Source of the DNA: Pseudoxanthomonas sp. Root630
GTDB taxonomy: Bacteria > Pseudomonadota > Gammaproteobacteria > Xanthomonadales > Xanthomonadaceae
NCBI RefSeq assembly: GCF_001427585.1
Contig: NZ_LMGY01000012.1
Span: 246,001-310,000 of the forward strand
Direction of reading: 5' to 3'
DNA length: 64,000 bases
Shown: one piece after another, positions 1-9,897 of the stretch
How positions within the stretch are numbered: position 1 is the stretch's first letter
Layout of the letters: each line of letters begins with the position of its first letter
Made by a program: the position numbers and the translations under genes
The notes under the pieces: generated by a model
Told to the model about the DNA's origin: nothing
Seen by the model: the letters and a program-made list of their open reading frames with translations, nothing else
The model's database searches: none

Positions 1-2324
1 GCGAGCTGAATTTTTCCTCCGACATCGACCTGGTCTACGCCTATCCGCAAGGCGGCGATTCCACGCCTGCCCCCGCGCAGGCGGGGGGCGCGCGTTCGCT
101 CGCGGCCGAGGACTACTTCATGCGGCTGGGCCAGCGCCTGGCGAAGCTGCTGGACGAACCCACGGCGGAGGGCTTCTGCCACCGCGTCGACCTGCGCCTT
201 CGGCCGTTCGGCAACGCCGGGCGCGTGGCGCTGTCGTTCGCCGGCATGGACCAGTACTTCCAGCGCGAGGGACGCGACTGGGAGCGCTACGCCTGGTTGA
301 AGGCGCGGGCCGTGGCCGGCGACATCGAGGCGGGCGAGCAATGGCTGGAGTCGCTGCGGCCCTTCGTCTACCGGCGCTACCTGGACTACACCGCGCTCGA
401 TGGCCTGCGCGAAATGAAGGCCGCCATCGCCGCCGAAGTCGCGCGCCGCGAACTGGCCGACGACATCAAGCGCGGCCCGGGCGGCATCCGCGAGATCGAA
501 TTCCTCGTGCAGGCGTTGCAGCTCATCCGTGGCGGGCGCGAAGCAGCGCTGCGCGAACGGCGCCTGCGCGTGGCGTTGCCGGCGCTGGTGGCGACCCGGC
601 AGGTCTCGCCGGAGGAAGGCGAGATGCTCGCGGGAGCCTATCGCTTCCTGCGCCGCCTGGAGAACCGCCTGCAGATGCTGCGCGACGCGCAGACCCATGC
701 GTTGCCGGAGGCGGCACTGGACCGCCATCGCATCGCGCGCGGGCTGGACTATCCGGACTGGGACGCACTGCGCGCCGCGCTGGACGTGCAGCGCGAACGC
801 GTCTCCGCGGAGTTCGCGGAGCTGCTCGCGCCGCGCCAGCGCGATGCCGAGCCGGGCGCGCTGGCGCTGTACTGGCGCGCGTTGCCGGAAGGAGGCGATG
901 CGTCGCCGCTCGCGTCATCGGGGTTCACCGATCCGGGCAGTGCGGACAACGCGCTGCGTGAGTTCGCGCAATCCAGCGGCGTGCGCGCGCTGTCCGACGG
1001 TGCGCGCGCGCGGCTTGATCGTGTCGTCCCGTCGCTGCTGGACGCCTGCGTGCGCTCGCGCCAGCCCGATGCCGCGCTGCGCCGCGTGTTGCCGCTGCTG
1101 CAGGCGATCCTGCGTCGTGCCAGTTACCTCGCCCTGCTCGACGAACAGCCGAGTGCGCTGGCGCGCCTGGTCGACGTGTTGGCGCGCAGCGCACTGCTGG
1201 CCGAACGGCTCGCGCAGTACCCGTTGTTGCTGGACGAACTGCTGGACACGCGCGTGGCCGGGCCGATGCCCGACCGTGGCGAGCTGCGTGCCGAATGCGA
1301 GGCGGCACTGCTCGAAGACGATCCGGAAGCCTGCCTGCGGGTCTTGAACGAGCGGCGGCTCGCGTTGAGCTTCCGCGTGGCGCTGGCCGCGCTGGACGGT
1401 CGCCAGGCGGCGCGCGACAGCGTGCGCCAGTTGGCCTGGCTGGCCGACGAGGTGGTCCGCGTGGTGCTGCAGGTGGCGACGCGCGACGTGCTGGCCGCGC
1501 ATGGCCGCGTGCCCGATGGACGCTTCGCGGTGGTCGGCTACGGCAGCCTGGGCGGCGAGGAACTGGGCTTCGGTTCGGACCTCGACCTGGTGTTCCTGTT
1601 CGACGCGCCGGCAGGCGCGGAATCAGATGGCGCGCGCGCGCTGGAAGCGGGGCGCTGGTACGCGCGTCTCGCGCAGAAGATCGTCGCCCTGCTCGGCGCG
1701 GTGACGGCGGCGGGCCGGCTGTACGACGTCGACGTGCGCCTGCGCCCCGATGGCGCGAAAGGGTTGCTGGTGTCGTCGCTGGCGAGTTTCACCGAGTACC
1801 AGCGCGACCGTGCGTGGACCTGGGAACACCAGGCCCTGGTGCGCGCCCGTGCGATGGCCGGCGACTTGTCCTTGCGAGACGCCTTCGAGGAGGTCCGCAG
1901 CCTCACGCTGGCCCATCCGCGGGATGCCGACACCCTGCGCGGCGAGGTGGTGAAGATGCGTGCGCGCATGCGCGCCGAACTCGACCGCAGCGATGCCGCG
2001 CGCTTCGATCTCAAGCAGGGCGCGGGTGGCCTGGTCGACCTCGAGTTCCTGCTGCAGTACCTGGTGCTGCGCGATGCCGGTCTGCGACCGGGCCTGCAGC
2101 GGCCGCGCGACACGCCGGGCCTGCTGGTCGCACTGGCGGAAGCGGGCGTGCTGTCGCCGGAGCAGGCGGCTGCATTGGACGCGGTGCACGCCACCTTCGT
2201 GGCGGAGGGCCTCGCCTGCACGCTGGACCGGCGTCCGCGCCTGGTGGTGGAGAACGCGGCGCTGGCCGCTGCGCGCGCGCTGGTGATGCGGACGACGTCC
2301 GCGCATGGGCTGGATTTCGCCTGA
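1..2324 (+). CDS. glnE: GlnE, bifunctional glutamine synthetase adenylyltransferase/adenylyl-removing enzyme (5' partial)
   Basis: The reading frame is open from base 3 to the TGA at 2324, so the gene begins before the window. The first visible residues ([14 protein letters not shown]) are the end of the first nucleotidyltransferase motif, normally the adenylyl-removing domain. A second copy of the same motif ([20 protein letters not shown], about 1542-1601) marks the C-terminal adenylyltransferase domain, and helical linker and C-terminal segments follow. GlnE adds or removes AMP on glutamine synthetase in response to PII and glutamine, and so couples nitrogen status to GS activity in the cytoplasm. 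An internal ATG at 120 falls inside the first domain and is not the true start. The assignment is secure; only the N-terminal part is missing. Confidence 0.96.
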   Translation, partial: ELNFSSDIDLVYAYPQGGDSTPAPAQAGGARSLAAEDYFMRLGQRLAKLLDEPTAEGFCHRVDLRLRPFGNAGRVALSFAGMDQYFQREGRDWERYAWLKARAVAGDIEAGEQWLESLRPFVYRRYLDYTALDGLREMKAAIAAEVARRELADDIKRGPGGIREIEFLVQALQLIRGGREAALRERRLRVALPALVATRQVSPEEGEMLAGAYRFLRRLENRLQMLRDAQTHALPEAALDRHRIARGLDYPDWDALRAALDVQRERVSAEFAELLAPRQRDAEPGALALYWRALPEGGDASPLASSGFTDPGSADNALREFAQSSGVRALSDGARARLDRVVPSLLDACVRSRQPDAALRRVLPLLQAILRRASYLALLDEQPSALARLVDVLARSALLAERLAQYPLLLDELLDTRVAGPMPDRGELRAECEAALLEDDPEACLRVLNERRLALSFRVALAALDGRQAARDSVRQLAWLADEVVRVVLQVATRDVLAAHGRVPDGRFAVVGYGSLGGEELGFGSDLDLVFLFDAPAGAESDGARALEAGRWYARLAQKIVALLGAVTAAGRLYDVDVRLRPDGAKGLLVSSLASFTEYQRDRAWTWEHQALVRARAMAGDLSLRDAFEEVRSLTLAHPRDADTLRGEVVKMRARMRAELDRSDAARFDLKQGAGGLVDLEFLLQYLVLRDAGLRPGLQRPRDTPGLLVALAEAGVLSPEQAAALDAVHATFVAEGLACTLDRRPRLVVENAALAAARALVMRTTSAHGLDFA

Positions 2325-2381
2325 CTTCATGCGGCCCACGGTGCGATCGGTTGTCCGGCGTCCGCGGGCGGGACGTGTGGC

Positions 2382-2948
2382 TCAGGGAACTTGATGAGAG
2401 AAGTGTGCGGCGGTCATGCCGGCTTCGATCAGCTTGCGCAGACCGCGTGCGAGCGCGGTTTCATCATCCTGATCCCAGCAGAGCCCGGGTTTGACGAGGT
2501 CGGGGTCATCGTCGCCCATGCCGAGACTGGCGTGGAACACCATGTCGTAGATGTCTTGAAGGGCTGCGTCGCGCTTCATCGCGTCGGAGATGTCGAGGGT
2601 ACTTCCACGCACGGTGGCGGCGATGTCATCGAGCATGTTCCATGCATGCAGGAACATGCGGCAGTCCTGGCGCAGCACCTCGCGTCCATCCAGGTGGGTC
2701 AGTCGCGTATCGACCTCATCCAGATCCACGTGGTGCGACTCGTCCCAGGCGATGCGGTGAGCGACGGTGCTTTGCCGCACGGTCTTCGGGTCGAAGACCG
2801 CGATCTGCCGGGGTCCATCGCATAGCAGGTGATCGAGGGCGCCCTGGCCAATGGCGCCTTCGACGCCGGGGACCCACAACACCAGGTACTCCCTGCCGCG
2901 CCAGCGGAGACAAACCGGGTAAAGCGTGGGTTCCACCGCGACGTTCAA
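2382..2948 (-). CDS. Conserved hypothetical protein, TTG start
   Basis: A protein of 188 residues with no family that I recognise. It is rich in Asp, Glu, His and Trp, has no signal peptide or membrane segment, and carries acidic patches such as GMGDDDPD and WDQDDETA near the C-terminus. The only upstream starts in frame are TTG at 2948 and GTG four codons later; the first ATG would remove about half of the protein. The TTG overlaps the TGA of the upstream ELM1-like gene by four bases (TTGA), so the two are probably translationally coupled. The function is unknown. The long open frame and the coupling are the evidence that it is real. Confidence 0.72.
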   Translation of the reverse strand: MNVAVEPTLYPVCLRWRGREYLVLWVPGVEGAIGQGALDHLLCDGPRQIAVFDPKTVRQSTVAHRIAWDESHHVDLDEVDTRLTHLDGREVLRQDCRMFLHAWNMLDDIAATVRGSTLDISDAMKRDAALQDIYDMVFHASLGMGDDDPDLVKPGLCWDQDDETALARGLRKLIEAGMTAAHFSHQVP

Positions 2949-3919
2949 GCCGGGAAACCCAAGCGCCGCCGTACTTCGGCAGCAATGCGCCCGGTTTCGC
3001 GCAAGGGTTCGCCCCTGAATGGCGTCGGCCCGTCGGCAAGATCATGGATGCGCCCTCGCTGGCGCATTGCATCGAGGAAGCGGCGGGGACGCCCGGTAAC
3101 GCGCTCTGGTTCAAACACCTGCACCGGCGCGCGCGTGCCGCATGCTTCCGACAGCATGTTGACCGACTCCGGCGTGCAGACGATCCGGTCGGCCCAGGCC
3201 AACAGGCCGGCGTAGGGATTCGGGCCGTCGGCGGGAGCGCACCACAGCACGGTATCCGCGCGCGATGCGTAGCGCTGGCGAAGGGCCTGCACGACGTCGG
3301 CAGGGGTGCGGCGCGATGTCGTGATCATCAGGCTGCCCGTGCCGATCGCTTCGTCGATGGCGTCGGCGAGTCGCGCGAACGCCGCGGCATCGAAGGTGTA
3401 GTGCGCACTGCCGCCACCGATCAGCAGCGCGGTCCGCGGCGAGGGCAGGGCGGCGAACGACGGAAACGCGGTGCGCGCATCGTCCAGCCAGGCATCGTCG
3501 ATCGGGTTGAGGCTGCCGAGCAGGGTGAGCACGTTGGGCCCGGCCAGTCCGTCATGCGCCGGTGCGATGACCAGGTCCCAGTGCGACGGGTCGATGCGCG
3601 GGTCGAGGATCTGGATGGCGCGGCTGCCGCGCTCGCGCAGCAGCCGCGTCGCGAGTGCGGCTTGGCGCCCGCAGCCGATGGCCAGCGCGGGTGGCGCGCT
3701 CCATGCGGCATGGAACGCGGGCCCGAACGCCTGCGATGCGCCGGGCAGCCTGCGGGGCGCCATCCAGCGCCAGGGCGCACGGGGCAGCAGCACGATCTCG
3801 TCCGCCATCCGCGCCAGTGCGCGTGCCAGCGCCTGCACCTGGCGCACGTTGCCGGCATGGCCGTCGGTGAAGGTGCAGGTGCGGGGCGAATCGGCCGTCA
3901 CGGGGCGTTTTCGTTCCAC
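2945..3919 (-). CDS. ELM1-like (DUF1022/GtrOC1) family protein, putative nucleotide-sugar-related envelope protein
   Basis: A 324-residue protein with the [11 protein letters not shown] start and the later [16 protein letters not shown] and [12 protein letters not shown] blocks. These are typical of the mitochondrial-fission ELM1/DUF1022 family, which folds like GT-B glycosyltransferases. Bacterial members are often annotated as nucleoside-diphosphate-sugar epimerase-like and lie near envelope genes. The activity of this one cannot be named from sequence. It starts at ATG 3919, close to a divergent promoter region shared with the nitroreductase, and runs into the downstream hypothetical gene with a four-base overlap. 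The fold family is fairly sure; the substrate is unknown. Confidence 0.75.
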   Translation of the reverse strand: MERKRPVTADSPRTCTFTDGHAGNVRQVQALARALARMADEIVLLPRAPWRWMAPRRLPGASQAFGPAFHAAWSAPPALAIGCGRQAALATRLLRERGSRAIQILDPRIDPSHWDLVIAPAHDGLAGPNVLTLLGSLNPIDDAWLDDARTAFPSFAALPSPRTALLIGGGSAHYTFDAAAFARLADAIDEAIGTGSLMITTSRRTPADVVQALRQRYASRADTVLWCAPADGPNPYAGLLAWADRIVCTPESVNMLSEACGTRAPVQVFEPERVTGRPRRFLDAMRQRGRIHDLADGPTPFRGEPLRETGRIAAEVRRRLGFPA

Positions 3920-4039
3920 TGGTTAAAACAATCCGTTCCGGGACGGCTGGATGTTGTCATAGTCAGGACACTCTACACTGCCCCCGCATTCGCTGGCCCG
4001 GGACACCGGGTTCCGTCTTCTTCCTGCCGCAGGTTTCCC

Positions 4040-4627
4040 ATGCCCCAAGCTCTCGACGCCGCTTCGCTGGACCAGTTGTTCCGCACCGCCCGCACCTACA
4101 ACGCCTTCGGTGGCGAGGTCAGCGACGAGACGCTGCGGCAGCTGTACGACCTGCTGAAGTTCGGTCCCACCCAGGCCAACACCACGCCGGCGCGCTTCGT
4201 GTTCGTGAAGTCGGCCGAGGCCAAGGCCAAGCTGGGCCCGGCGCTCGACGAAGGCAACTACGCCAAGACGATGGCGGCGCCGGTCACCGTGATCATCGGT
4301 CGCGACGAGGACTTCCACGAGAAGCTCCCGTTCCTGTTCCCGCATACCGACGCCAAGGTCTGGTTCGATGGCCCGCGCGAAAACCGCACCAAGCCTGCGC
4401 TGCGCAACGCCAGCCTGCAGGCGGGTTACCTGATCGTCGCCGCGCGCGCGCTGGGCCTGGACGCCGGCCCGATGACCGGCTTCAACGCCGCGAAGGTGGA
4501 CGAAGCCTTCTTCGCCGGCACCGCGATCAAGTCCGACATCCTGGTCAACCTGGGCCATGGCGACCCCGCCAGCCTGTTCCCCCGTTCCCCGCGCCTGGGC
4601 TTCGACGAAGCCGCACGCATCCTCTGA
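4040..4627 (+). CDS. Nitroreductase family protein, RutE/HadB-like (malonic semialdehyde reductase type)
   Basis: A 195-residue FMN-dependent nitroreductase-fold protein, the usual length for the RutE subgroup (about 196). Characteristic stretches are RTYNAF near residue 14, the [15 protein letters not shown] flavin-binding region, PVTVIIGRD, and the [13 protein letters not shown] block near the C-terminus. RutE reduces malonic semialdehyde (3-oxopropanoate) to 3-hydroxypropanoate in pyrimidine breakdown, but no other rut genes are nearby, so here it may act as a general aldehyde/quinone or nitro reductase. Its ATG is at 4040, and yceI follows after 21 bases on the same strand, so the two are probably co-transcribed. 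Confidence 0.88.
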   Translation: MPQALDAASLDQLFRTARTYNAFGGEVSDETLRQLYDLLKFGPTQANTTPARFVFVKSAEAKAKLGPALDEGNYAKTMAAPVTVIIGRDEDFHEKLPFLFPHTDAKVWFDGPRENRTKPALRNASLQAGYLIVAARALGLDAGPMTGFNAAKVDEAFFAGTAIKSDILVNLGHGDPASLFPRSPRLGFDEAARIL

Positions 4628-4648
4628 CCCACCCCCTGGAGATTCCCC

Positions 4649-5227
4649 ATGCGCAAGACCCTGCTCGTTGCCGCCCTGTTCGCCTTCGCCGGCTCCGCCT
4701 TCGCCGCGCCGGTGACCTACAAGCTCGACCCCGGCCACACCAATGTGTTGGCCAGCTGGAACCACTTCGGCTTCTCGAACCCGAGCGCCAACTTCGGCCA
4801 GGCCGACGGCACCCTGGTGTACGACGCCGACAAGGTGTCCGCCTCGAGCGTGCAGGTCACCCTGCCGCTGACCGGCCTGAGCGCGTTGGCCGACCAGTTC
4901 TACGACCACCTGACCAGCGACAAGTGGTTCGATGCCGCCAAGTACCCCACCGCCACCTTCAAGAGCACCAAGGTCGAAGCCGCGGGCGAGGGCAAGCTGA
5001 AGGTCACCGGCGACCTGACCATCAAGGGCATCACCAAGCCGGTCGTGCTGGACGTGACCCTGAACAAGGCCGGTGAGCACCCGATGAAGAAGGTGCCGGC
5101 GATCGGCTTCGACGCCACCGCCACCGTGAAGCGCAGCGATTTCGGCGTGGGCGCGTACGCCCCGATGGTCAGCGACGACGTGACGCTGAAGATCACCACG
5201 GAAGCGACGGCCGACGCCAAGAAGTAA
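4649..5227 (+). CDS. YceI family periplasmic lipid-binding protein
   Basis: A 192-residue secreted protein with a clear Sec signal peptide (cleavage after AFA, about residue 19). The mature YceI lipocalin-like barrel follows: YKLDPGHTNVLASWNHFGFS at the start, LTGLSALADQFYDHLTS, and the typical VTGDLTIKGITKPVVLDV and ATVKRSDFGVGAYAPMVSDDV blocks. YceI-family proteins bind isoprenoid or fatty-acid-like ligands in the periplasm and are often induced by alkaline or osmotic stress. It lies directly behind the nitroreductase gene and is followed by a strong terminator. Confidence 0.93.
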   Translation: MRKTLLVAALFAFAGSAFAAPVTYKLDPGHTNVLASWNHFGFSNPSANFGQADGTLVYDADKVSASSVQVTLPLTGLSALADQFYDHLTSDKWFDAAKYPTATFKSTKVEAAGEGKLKVTGDLTIKGITKPVVLDVTLNKAGEHPMKKVPAIGFDATATVKRSDFGVGAYAPMVSDDVTLKITTEATADAKK

Positions 5228-5265
5228 GTCGCGTCCTTCGGCCGTCCTCCCGGCCGAGGCTTCCA

Positions 5266-5297
5266 GAACGCCGCCCCGTCCCGGGCGGCGTTCTTCG
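5266..5297 (+). terminator. Rho-independent terminator after yceI
   Basis: A perfect 10-bp stem (GAACGCCGCC at 5266-5275 with GGCGGCGTTC at 5284-5293) with an 8-base loop, followed by a short T-rich stretch. It lies 39 bases after the yceI stop and closes the nitroreductase-yceI unit. Confidence 0.82.
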
Positions 5298-5375
5298 TTC
5301 CGGGCCCCGCGCCTTGGGGCGTCCGGGAGCGGCTGGTAGACTGGCCGCCCCTGTTTCGCCACTGTGTCCACCGCC

Positions 5376-5573
5376 ATGAGCCAGACCGCCACCGCGCCCG
5401 CCAACGCCGAGAAGCGCTACACCGTGAGCCGCGCGGACCTGCCGCTGAGCTGCCCGCTGCCGTCGATGGCGCTGTGGAATTCGCACCCGCGCGTGTACCT
5501 GCCCATCGAGGACGCGCCGGGCGGCGACGTGCAGTGCCCGTACTGCGGTTCGCACTTCGTCCTGGCCGACTGA
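5376..5573 (+). CDS. Small zinc-finger (zf-CHCC, NDUFS6-like) protein
   Basis: A 65-residue cytoplasmic protein with Cys26, His37, Cys54 and Cys57 (LSCPLP, HPRVYLPI, CPYCGSHF). This is the CHCC zinc-binding pattern of the domain related to the complex I accessory subunit NDUFS6. In proteobacteria this short protein is widespread and of unknown precise role. The ATG at 5376 is preferred over the GTG at 5364 because the family typically begins with a short polar N-terminus. It sits just in front of the glycosyltransferase and O-antigen ligase genes, an association seen in related genomes, although the functional link is not established. Confidence 0.85.
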   Translation: MSQTATAPANAEKRYTVSRADLPLSCPLPSMALWNSHPRVYLPIEDAPGGDVQCPYCGSHFVLAD

Positions 5574-5609
5574 CCGGCCGATGCCGGCCCCTCGCATGGC
5601 CCGCCGACC

Positions 5610-6749
5610 ATGCGCCGACTGACCGTCGTCCAGCTGCTGCCGGCCCTGGAATCCGGCGGCGTCGAACGCTCCACCCTTGAGATCGCCGATGCGCTGGTGC
5701 GCGCCGGCCATCGCGCCATCGTGGTGTCTGCGGGCGGTCGCCTCGTGCCGACGCTGCTGGCGTCCGGTGCCGAACACATCACCCTCGACATCGGTCGCAA
5801 GTCGCTGCTGACGTTGCGCCATGCCGGTGCGTTGCGCCGACTGTTCGCCGAGGTGAACGCCGACATCGTGCATGCGCGTTCCCGGCTGCCGGCGTGGGTC
5901 GGGAGATGGGCGTTGCGCGGCATGCCTGCGGGATCGCGCCCGCGCTTCGTCACCACCATGCACGGGCTCAATTCGCCGGGTCGCTACAGCGCGGTGATGA
6001 CGCACGGCGAGCGCGTGATCTGCGTGTCGGACACGGTGCGCCGCTACCTGCTGCAGCACTATCCACGGACCGACCCCGCGAAGCTCGTCGTCATCCCGCG
6101 TGGTATCGATCCCGCGCAGTTCCCGCGTGCCGCCTCGCCCGATCCCGCCGCGCGCGCGTGGGCGGCCGCGCAGCATCCCGCGCTGGCGGGCGATGGGCCG
6201 CTGCTGCTGTTGCCCGGTCGCGGCACACGGCTGAAGGGGCACGCGGATGCGCTCAGGTTGCTGTGTCGCCTGCGCGAAGCGGGCGTCGATGCGCGCCTGT
6301 GGATGCCAGGCACGCGCGAGCCGGGGCGGGAGTCCTACGTCGCCGAGCTGGAAGCCGCAGCGCAGCGTGATGGCATTGCCGATGCATGGGCCATCACCGC
6401 GCCCACTGCGGAGATCGCGCGCGCCTACGCCGCCAGCGACCTGGTGCTGCAACTCTCGCGCAAGCCGGAAGCCTTCGGTCGCACCGTCATCGAAAGCCTG
6501 TCGGTAGGCCGTCCCGTCGTGGGCTGGGCGCACGGCGGCGTAGGCGAACTGCTGGCCGGGCTGCAGCCGCAAGGCGCGGTGCCTGCATTCGACGAGGACC
6601 GCCTGTTCGAGGCGACGCGATCGATGCTCGCCCATCCGCCGCCGCCATTGGCTACGATGGAGGCCTACTCCCTGCGCGCGATGCAGGAAGCGACGCTGGC
6701 CCTCTACCACGATCTTGCCGATGACCGCCGACCTGCCCTCGACTCCTGA
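5610..6749 (+). CDS. Glycosyltransferase family 4 protein (LPS/polysaccharide assembly)
   Basis: A 379-residue GT-B fold glycosyltransferase. The N-terminal ALESGGVERSTLEIADALVR segment is the acceptor-side signature seen in GT4 enzymes. The C-terminal half holds the donor-site block RKPEAFGRTVIESLSVGRPVVG (about residues 287-308), with the EXFGxxxxE arrangement that grips the NDP-sugar. It probably transfers a sugar to the LPS core or a related glycan on the cytoplasmic side of the inner membrane. It overlaps the O-antigen ligase gene by 29 bases, which points to joint expression. The sugar specificity cannot be inferred. Confidence 0.88.
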   Translation: MRRLTVVQLLPALESGGVERSTLEIADALVRAGHRAIVVSAGGRLVPTLLASGAEHITLDIGRKSLLTLRHAGALRRLFAEVNADIVHARSRLPAWVGRWALRGMPAGSRPRFVTTMHGLNSPGRYSAVMTHGERVICVSDTVRRYLLQHYPRTDPAKLVVIPRGIDPAQFPRAASPDPAARAWAAAQHPALAGDGPLLLLPGRGTRLKGHADALRLLCRLREAGVDARLWMPGTREPGRESYVAELEAAAQRDGIADAWAITAPTAEIARAYAASDLVLQLSRKPEAFGRTVIESLSVGRPVVGWAHGGVGELLAGLQPQGAVPAFDEDRLFEATRSMLAHPPPPLATMEAYSLRAMQEATLALYHDLADDRRPALDS

Positions 6750-8040
6750 CACGCCCGTACGCCGCGCGCACGGCTGGCGATGGGCGCCCGCGTGGGTGCT
6801 GACCTTCGTCGCCCTGTGGCCGGCGCCGGGTTACGCCGAAGCGGTGATGGTGCTGGGTGCCCTCGCGGCCATCATCCGGCTGCTGCTAGGCCGATTCCGT
6901 GGCGGCACGCGCCTGCTCAGCGGTCCGGCCTGGGCACTGACCAGTGCGTTGTTCGCCGCGTACTGGCTGCCGGAAGCGATTTCGGCCATCGATGCCGTCG
7001 ATGTCGGGCGCGCGCTGCGCGAGGCTGCGGTGGACCTGCGCTACCTGCCGTTCCTGTGGCTGGTCGCATCGGCGGTCGCCAATGCGCGGGCGCGCCGCAC
7101 GACCTTCAACGGGTTGGCGGTGATCGTGGGGATCTGGACGCTGGATGCGCTGGCGCAGGTCGTGTTCGGCACCAGTCCGCTGTTCTGGGGCCTGGACCAG
7201 CTCAAGCAGCTGATCAGCGGGCGGCCGATGTGCACGCTGGTCGAGGTGGCGGCGGTCGATCGCCTCAGCGGTTTCCTGGGCCCCTGCAATCTCAAGCTCG
7301 GCGTCGTCATGGCCAGCCTGTCGCCCTTCCTGCTGTTCGCGGCGGCGAAACGCCTCGATACGTTGGGCTGGTTGTTGGCAGCGGGTGCGATCGGCCTGGT
7401 GATCCTGCTTGCCGGCGCGCGCGCCGCATGGATCACCTACGCGCTGGTGCTGGTGTGGTCCGGCTGGCGGCTGCTGGGTTTCCGCCGAATGCTGGGCGTG
7501 CTGGCGGCAGGCGTGCTGGTGCTGACGTTGCTTTCGGTCTCGTCGGCGCAGTTCCGCGACAGGATCCTGCGGACCACGCACGCACTCACCGCCAACGAAT
7601 CCGGCGTCGACACCGCGCTGTCGGGTCGTGCGCAGATCTGGTCCGCTGCGGGCTGCATGATCGTGGAACACCCCGTCAACGGGGTCGGCGCGCGCGGGTT
7701 CCGCGAAGCGTATCCCGGCTGCGATGCCAGCCCGGAGACACGCCCGGCCTGGGGCGAGGGCCCCGCCCTGCACGCGCACCAGCTGGTGCTGGAAGTACTC
7801 AGCGAGACCGGCATCATCGGCCTGTTGCTGTGGTTGGCCGGCGTCGCGCTGGCGTGGCGTGCCTGGCGCTACGCCACCCCGGAGGCGAAGGAACGCGCGC
7901 GTCCCGCGATGCTGGCGCTGGCGGTGACGGTGTTCCCGTTCAACACGCACCTCGCGTTCTATTCCACCTTCTGGGGCGGACTGACGCTGATGCTGGCGGC
8001 GCTGTACGCCGGCAGCCTGCTGGCGCGCGATGACGAATGA
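6721..8040 (+). CDS. O-antigen ligase family membrane protein (WaaL/RfaL-like)
   Basis: A 439-residue polytopic inner-membrane protein with about ten to twelve hydrophobic segments. The long periplasmic loop near residues 280-345 contains the SGRAQIWSAA and HPVNGVGARGF motifs, and a downstream HAHQLVLEVLSETGIIGLL block is typical of the Wzy_C/WaaL superfamily. Such proteins join polymer or sugar units from an undecaprenyl carrier to lipid A-core or similar acceptors in the periplasm. ATG 6721 is chosen over the TTG at 6715. The gene overlaps its neighbours on both sides, so the unit from 5610 to 8935 is likely one operon. It could act as a ligase or a polymerase. Confidence 0.85.
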   Translation: MTADLPSTPDTPVRRAHGWRWAPAWVLTFVALWPAPGYAEAVMVLGALAAIIRLLLGRFRGGTRLLSGPAWALTSALFAAYWLPEAISAIDAVDVGRALREAAVDLRYLPFLWLVASAVANARARRTTFNGLAVIVGIWTLDALAQVVFGTSPLFWGLDQLKQLISGRPMCTLVEVAAVDRLSGFLGPCNLKLGVVMASLSPFLLFAAAKRLDTLGWLLAAGAIGLVILLAGARAAWITYALVLVWSGWRLLGFRRMLGVLAAGVLVLTLLSVSSAQFRDRILRTTHALTANESGVDTALSGRAQIWSAAGCMIVEHPVNGVGARGFREAYPGCDASPETRPAWGEGPALHAHQLVLEVLSETGIIGLLLWLAGVALAWRAWRYATPEAKERARPAMLALAVTVFPFNTHLAFYSTFWGGLTLMLAALYAGSLLARDDE

Positions 8041-8935
8041 GGCCGGACGTGCGCGACGCTGCGCCTTCGTCGCACCTGCGAACCTGATCGCCACGGCGAT
8101 CGCGGCACTGCCGCAGCGCGCGCTGCTCGCACTGGGTACGTGGGTGACGTGGGTACTGTGGCCGGCACTGGGCAAGCGTCGCCGCTATGCGGCCACCAAC
8201 ATCGCCCTGTGCTTTCCCGAGCTGGATGCCGCGGCACGGGCCCGCCTGCTGCGCGCCAACCTGCGTGCGACCGTGACGGGCGTGCTGGAGCTGGTGCGCG
8301 GCTGGTTCGCTTCCCCGGGCCGGCTTCGCGGCCTCGCCGACGTGGAAGGCCTGGAACACGTGCGCGCCGCGCGCGAACGCGGGCAGGGCGTGTTGCTGTT
8401 CGGCGGACACTTCCCGCATTCCGAGCTGTGCGCAAGGCTGTTGGGCGAAGCGCTCGGCGAGCGCGTGAACATCGTCGCCCGCCGCAACAACGATGCCTGC
8501 ATCGAGCGCTGGCTCGACGGCGCGCGTCGCCGCGCCTTCGCCGACGTCATCGGCAAGAAGGACGTGCGCGGCCTGCTGCGCACGCTCACGCGCGGCGGGA
8601 TCGTGGCGTACTCCGCCGACCAGGATTTCAACTACCAGAACGCGTTCGTGCCGTTCTTCGGTATTCCCGCCGCGACACTGACGGCGACGCCCGATCTGGC
8701 GCGGCGAGGCAACGCCGTCGTGCTGCCGTTCTGGTTCCATCGCGACGGCGCCGGCCGTTACAAGCTGCGCATCGAACCCACCTGGAGCGACTGGCCGAGC
8801 GGCGACCCGGCCCGGGATGCGGCGCGCTACATGGCCGAACTCGAAACCGTCGTGCGCCAGCATCCCGAGCAATACCTCTGGGTGCACCGGCGATTCAAGA
8901 CACGGCCGCCCGGCGAGCCGGGTCTCTACCGGTAA
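8030..8935 (+). CDS. LpxL/HtrB-family lysophospholipid (lipid A late) acyltransferase, copy 1
   Basis: A 301-residue inner-membrane acyltransferase. The HX4E catalytic motif (HFPHSE in LLFGGHFPHSE, about residue 126) and the NIALCFPELDAA, DQDFNYQNAFVPFFG and YLWVHRRFK blocks define the LpxL/LpxM family, which adds secondary acyl chains to KDO2-lipid A. The FNYQN stretch differs from the paired copy (DTRRGESVFVPFFG), so the two may use different acyl donors or positions. The gene starts inside the end of the O-antigen ligase gene (11-base overlap) and ends in a shared palindrome with its convergent paralogue. Confidence 0.9.
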   Translation: MTNEAGRARRCAFVAPANLIATAIAALPQRALLALGTWVTWVLWPALGKRRRYAATNIALCFPELDAAARARLLRANLRATVTGVLELVRGWFASPGRLRGLADVEGLEHVRAARERGQGVLLFGGHFPHSELCARLLGEALGERVNIVARRNNDACIERWLDGARRRAFADVIGKKDVRGLLRTLTRGGIVAYSADQDFNYQNAFVPFFGIPAATLTATPDLARRGNAVVLPFWFHRDGAGRYKLRIEPTWSDWPSGDPARDAARYMAELETVVRQHPEQYLWVHRRFKTRPPGEPGLYR

Positions 8936-9858
8936 AGCTCGCCGCGACCGTCGGGCTGGCGCTTGAAGCGCCGGTGGATCCACAGGTACTGGGTCGGCGC
9001 CTCGCGCACCATCGCTTCGATCGCCGCGATCACGCGCGCGGTGTCGGCGGTGGCGTCGGAAGACGGGAAGTCCTCGAGGGCGGGCGACAGCCTCAGTGTG
9101 TAGCCGCCGTCTTCGCGCCGGGCATGCGAGAAGGCGATGACCGCGGCACCCGACAGCCGCGCGAGCTGGTGGGTCGATGTCAGGCTGTAGGCGGGATGGC
9201 CGAAGAACGGCACGAACACGCTCTCGCCGCGGCGCGTGTCCTGGTCGGGCGCGAACCACAACAGCCCGCCCTGCTTGAGGTGCTTCAACGCCGGGCGCAG
9301 CTCGTCGCGGGTGAACATGGCGGTGGCATAGCGCAGGCGGCCACGCTTCACCGCCCACTCCATCGCGCCCTGGTCGTGCGGGCGGTACATGCCGGCCAGC
9401 GGTGCGTAGTCGCACATCAGGCGCGCGGAAATCTCCAGCGTGGTGAAGTGCCCGGAGACCACGATGACGCCGCGCCCGCCGGCCTGCGCCGCGGCCAGGT
9501 GTTCCAGGCCCTCGACGCGCACGTTGCCGCGCATCGGCGCCACGCTGCCCCACCAGGCGCGCGCGAACTCGAACAGGCCGATGCCGAGTTCGCCGAAGCC
9601 CGCGCGCGCCAGCGCGTCCTGTTGGGCGGCATCCAGCTCGGGAAAGCACAGGGCGATGTTGCGCCGTGCCACATGCCGGCGCTCGCGCATCAGCGCGAAC
9701 AGCACGGCGCCGATGCCACGCCCCAGCGGGCGCTGCAGGGCCCACGGCAGGCGCGCGGCCAGCCACGCCAGGCCGACGCCGGCCCAGGACGGCCACTGGC
9801 GCAGCCCCAGCGGCGGGCGCTCGTTCGCGTCGGGGGATCGTTTCTCGGGTTCGGCCAT
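8926..9858 (-). CDS. lpxL: LpxL/HtrB-family lipid A lauroyl/myristoyl acyltransferase, copy 2
   Basis: A 310-residue acyltransferase beginning at ATG 9858; the frame stays open further upstream, but this is the first sensible start. It has an N-terminal membrane anchor, the NIALCFPELDAA block, the HX4E motif (HFTTLE), DQDTRRGESVFVPFFGHPAYSLT and a C-terminal YLWIHRRFK. It is clearly homologous to the convergent copy at 8030-8935 and overlaps it by 10 bases. waaA lies divergently 39 bases away, which fits a role directly after KDO addition in lipid A maturation. Confidence 0.92.
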   Translation of the reverse strand: MAEPEKRSPDANERPPLGLRQWPSWAGVGLAWLAARLPWALQRPLGRGIGAVLFALMRERRHVARRNIALCFPELDAAQQDALARAGFGELGIGLFEFARAWWGSVAPMRGNVRVEGLEHLAAAQAGGRGVIVVSGHFTTLEISARLMCDYAPLAGMYRPHDQGAMEWAVKRGRLRYATAMFTRDELRPALKHLKQGGLLWFAPDQDTRRGESVFVPFFGHPAYSLTSTHQLARLSGAAVIAFSHARREDGGYTLRLSPALEDFPSSDATADTARVIAAIEAMVREAPTQYLWIHRRFKRQPDGRGELYR

Positions 9859-9897
9859 GACCCATTGTAGCGGCGGCGCCGGGTATCCTTGGCGGCG

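Noticed and set aside
2642..4627. Long plus-strand open frame running into the nitroreductase
   Set aside because: Residues before the ATG at 4040 are the complement of two minus-strand genes; the protein family starts at MPQALD.
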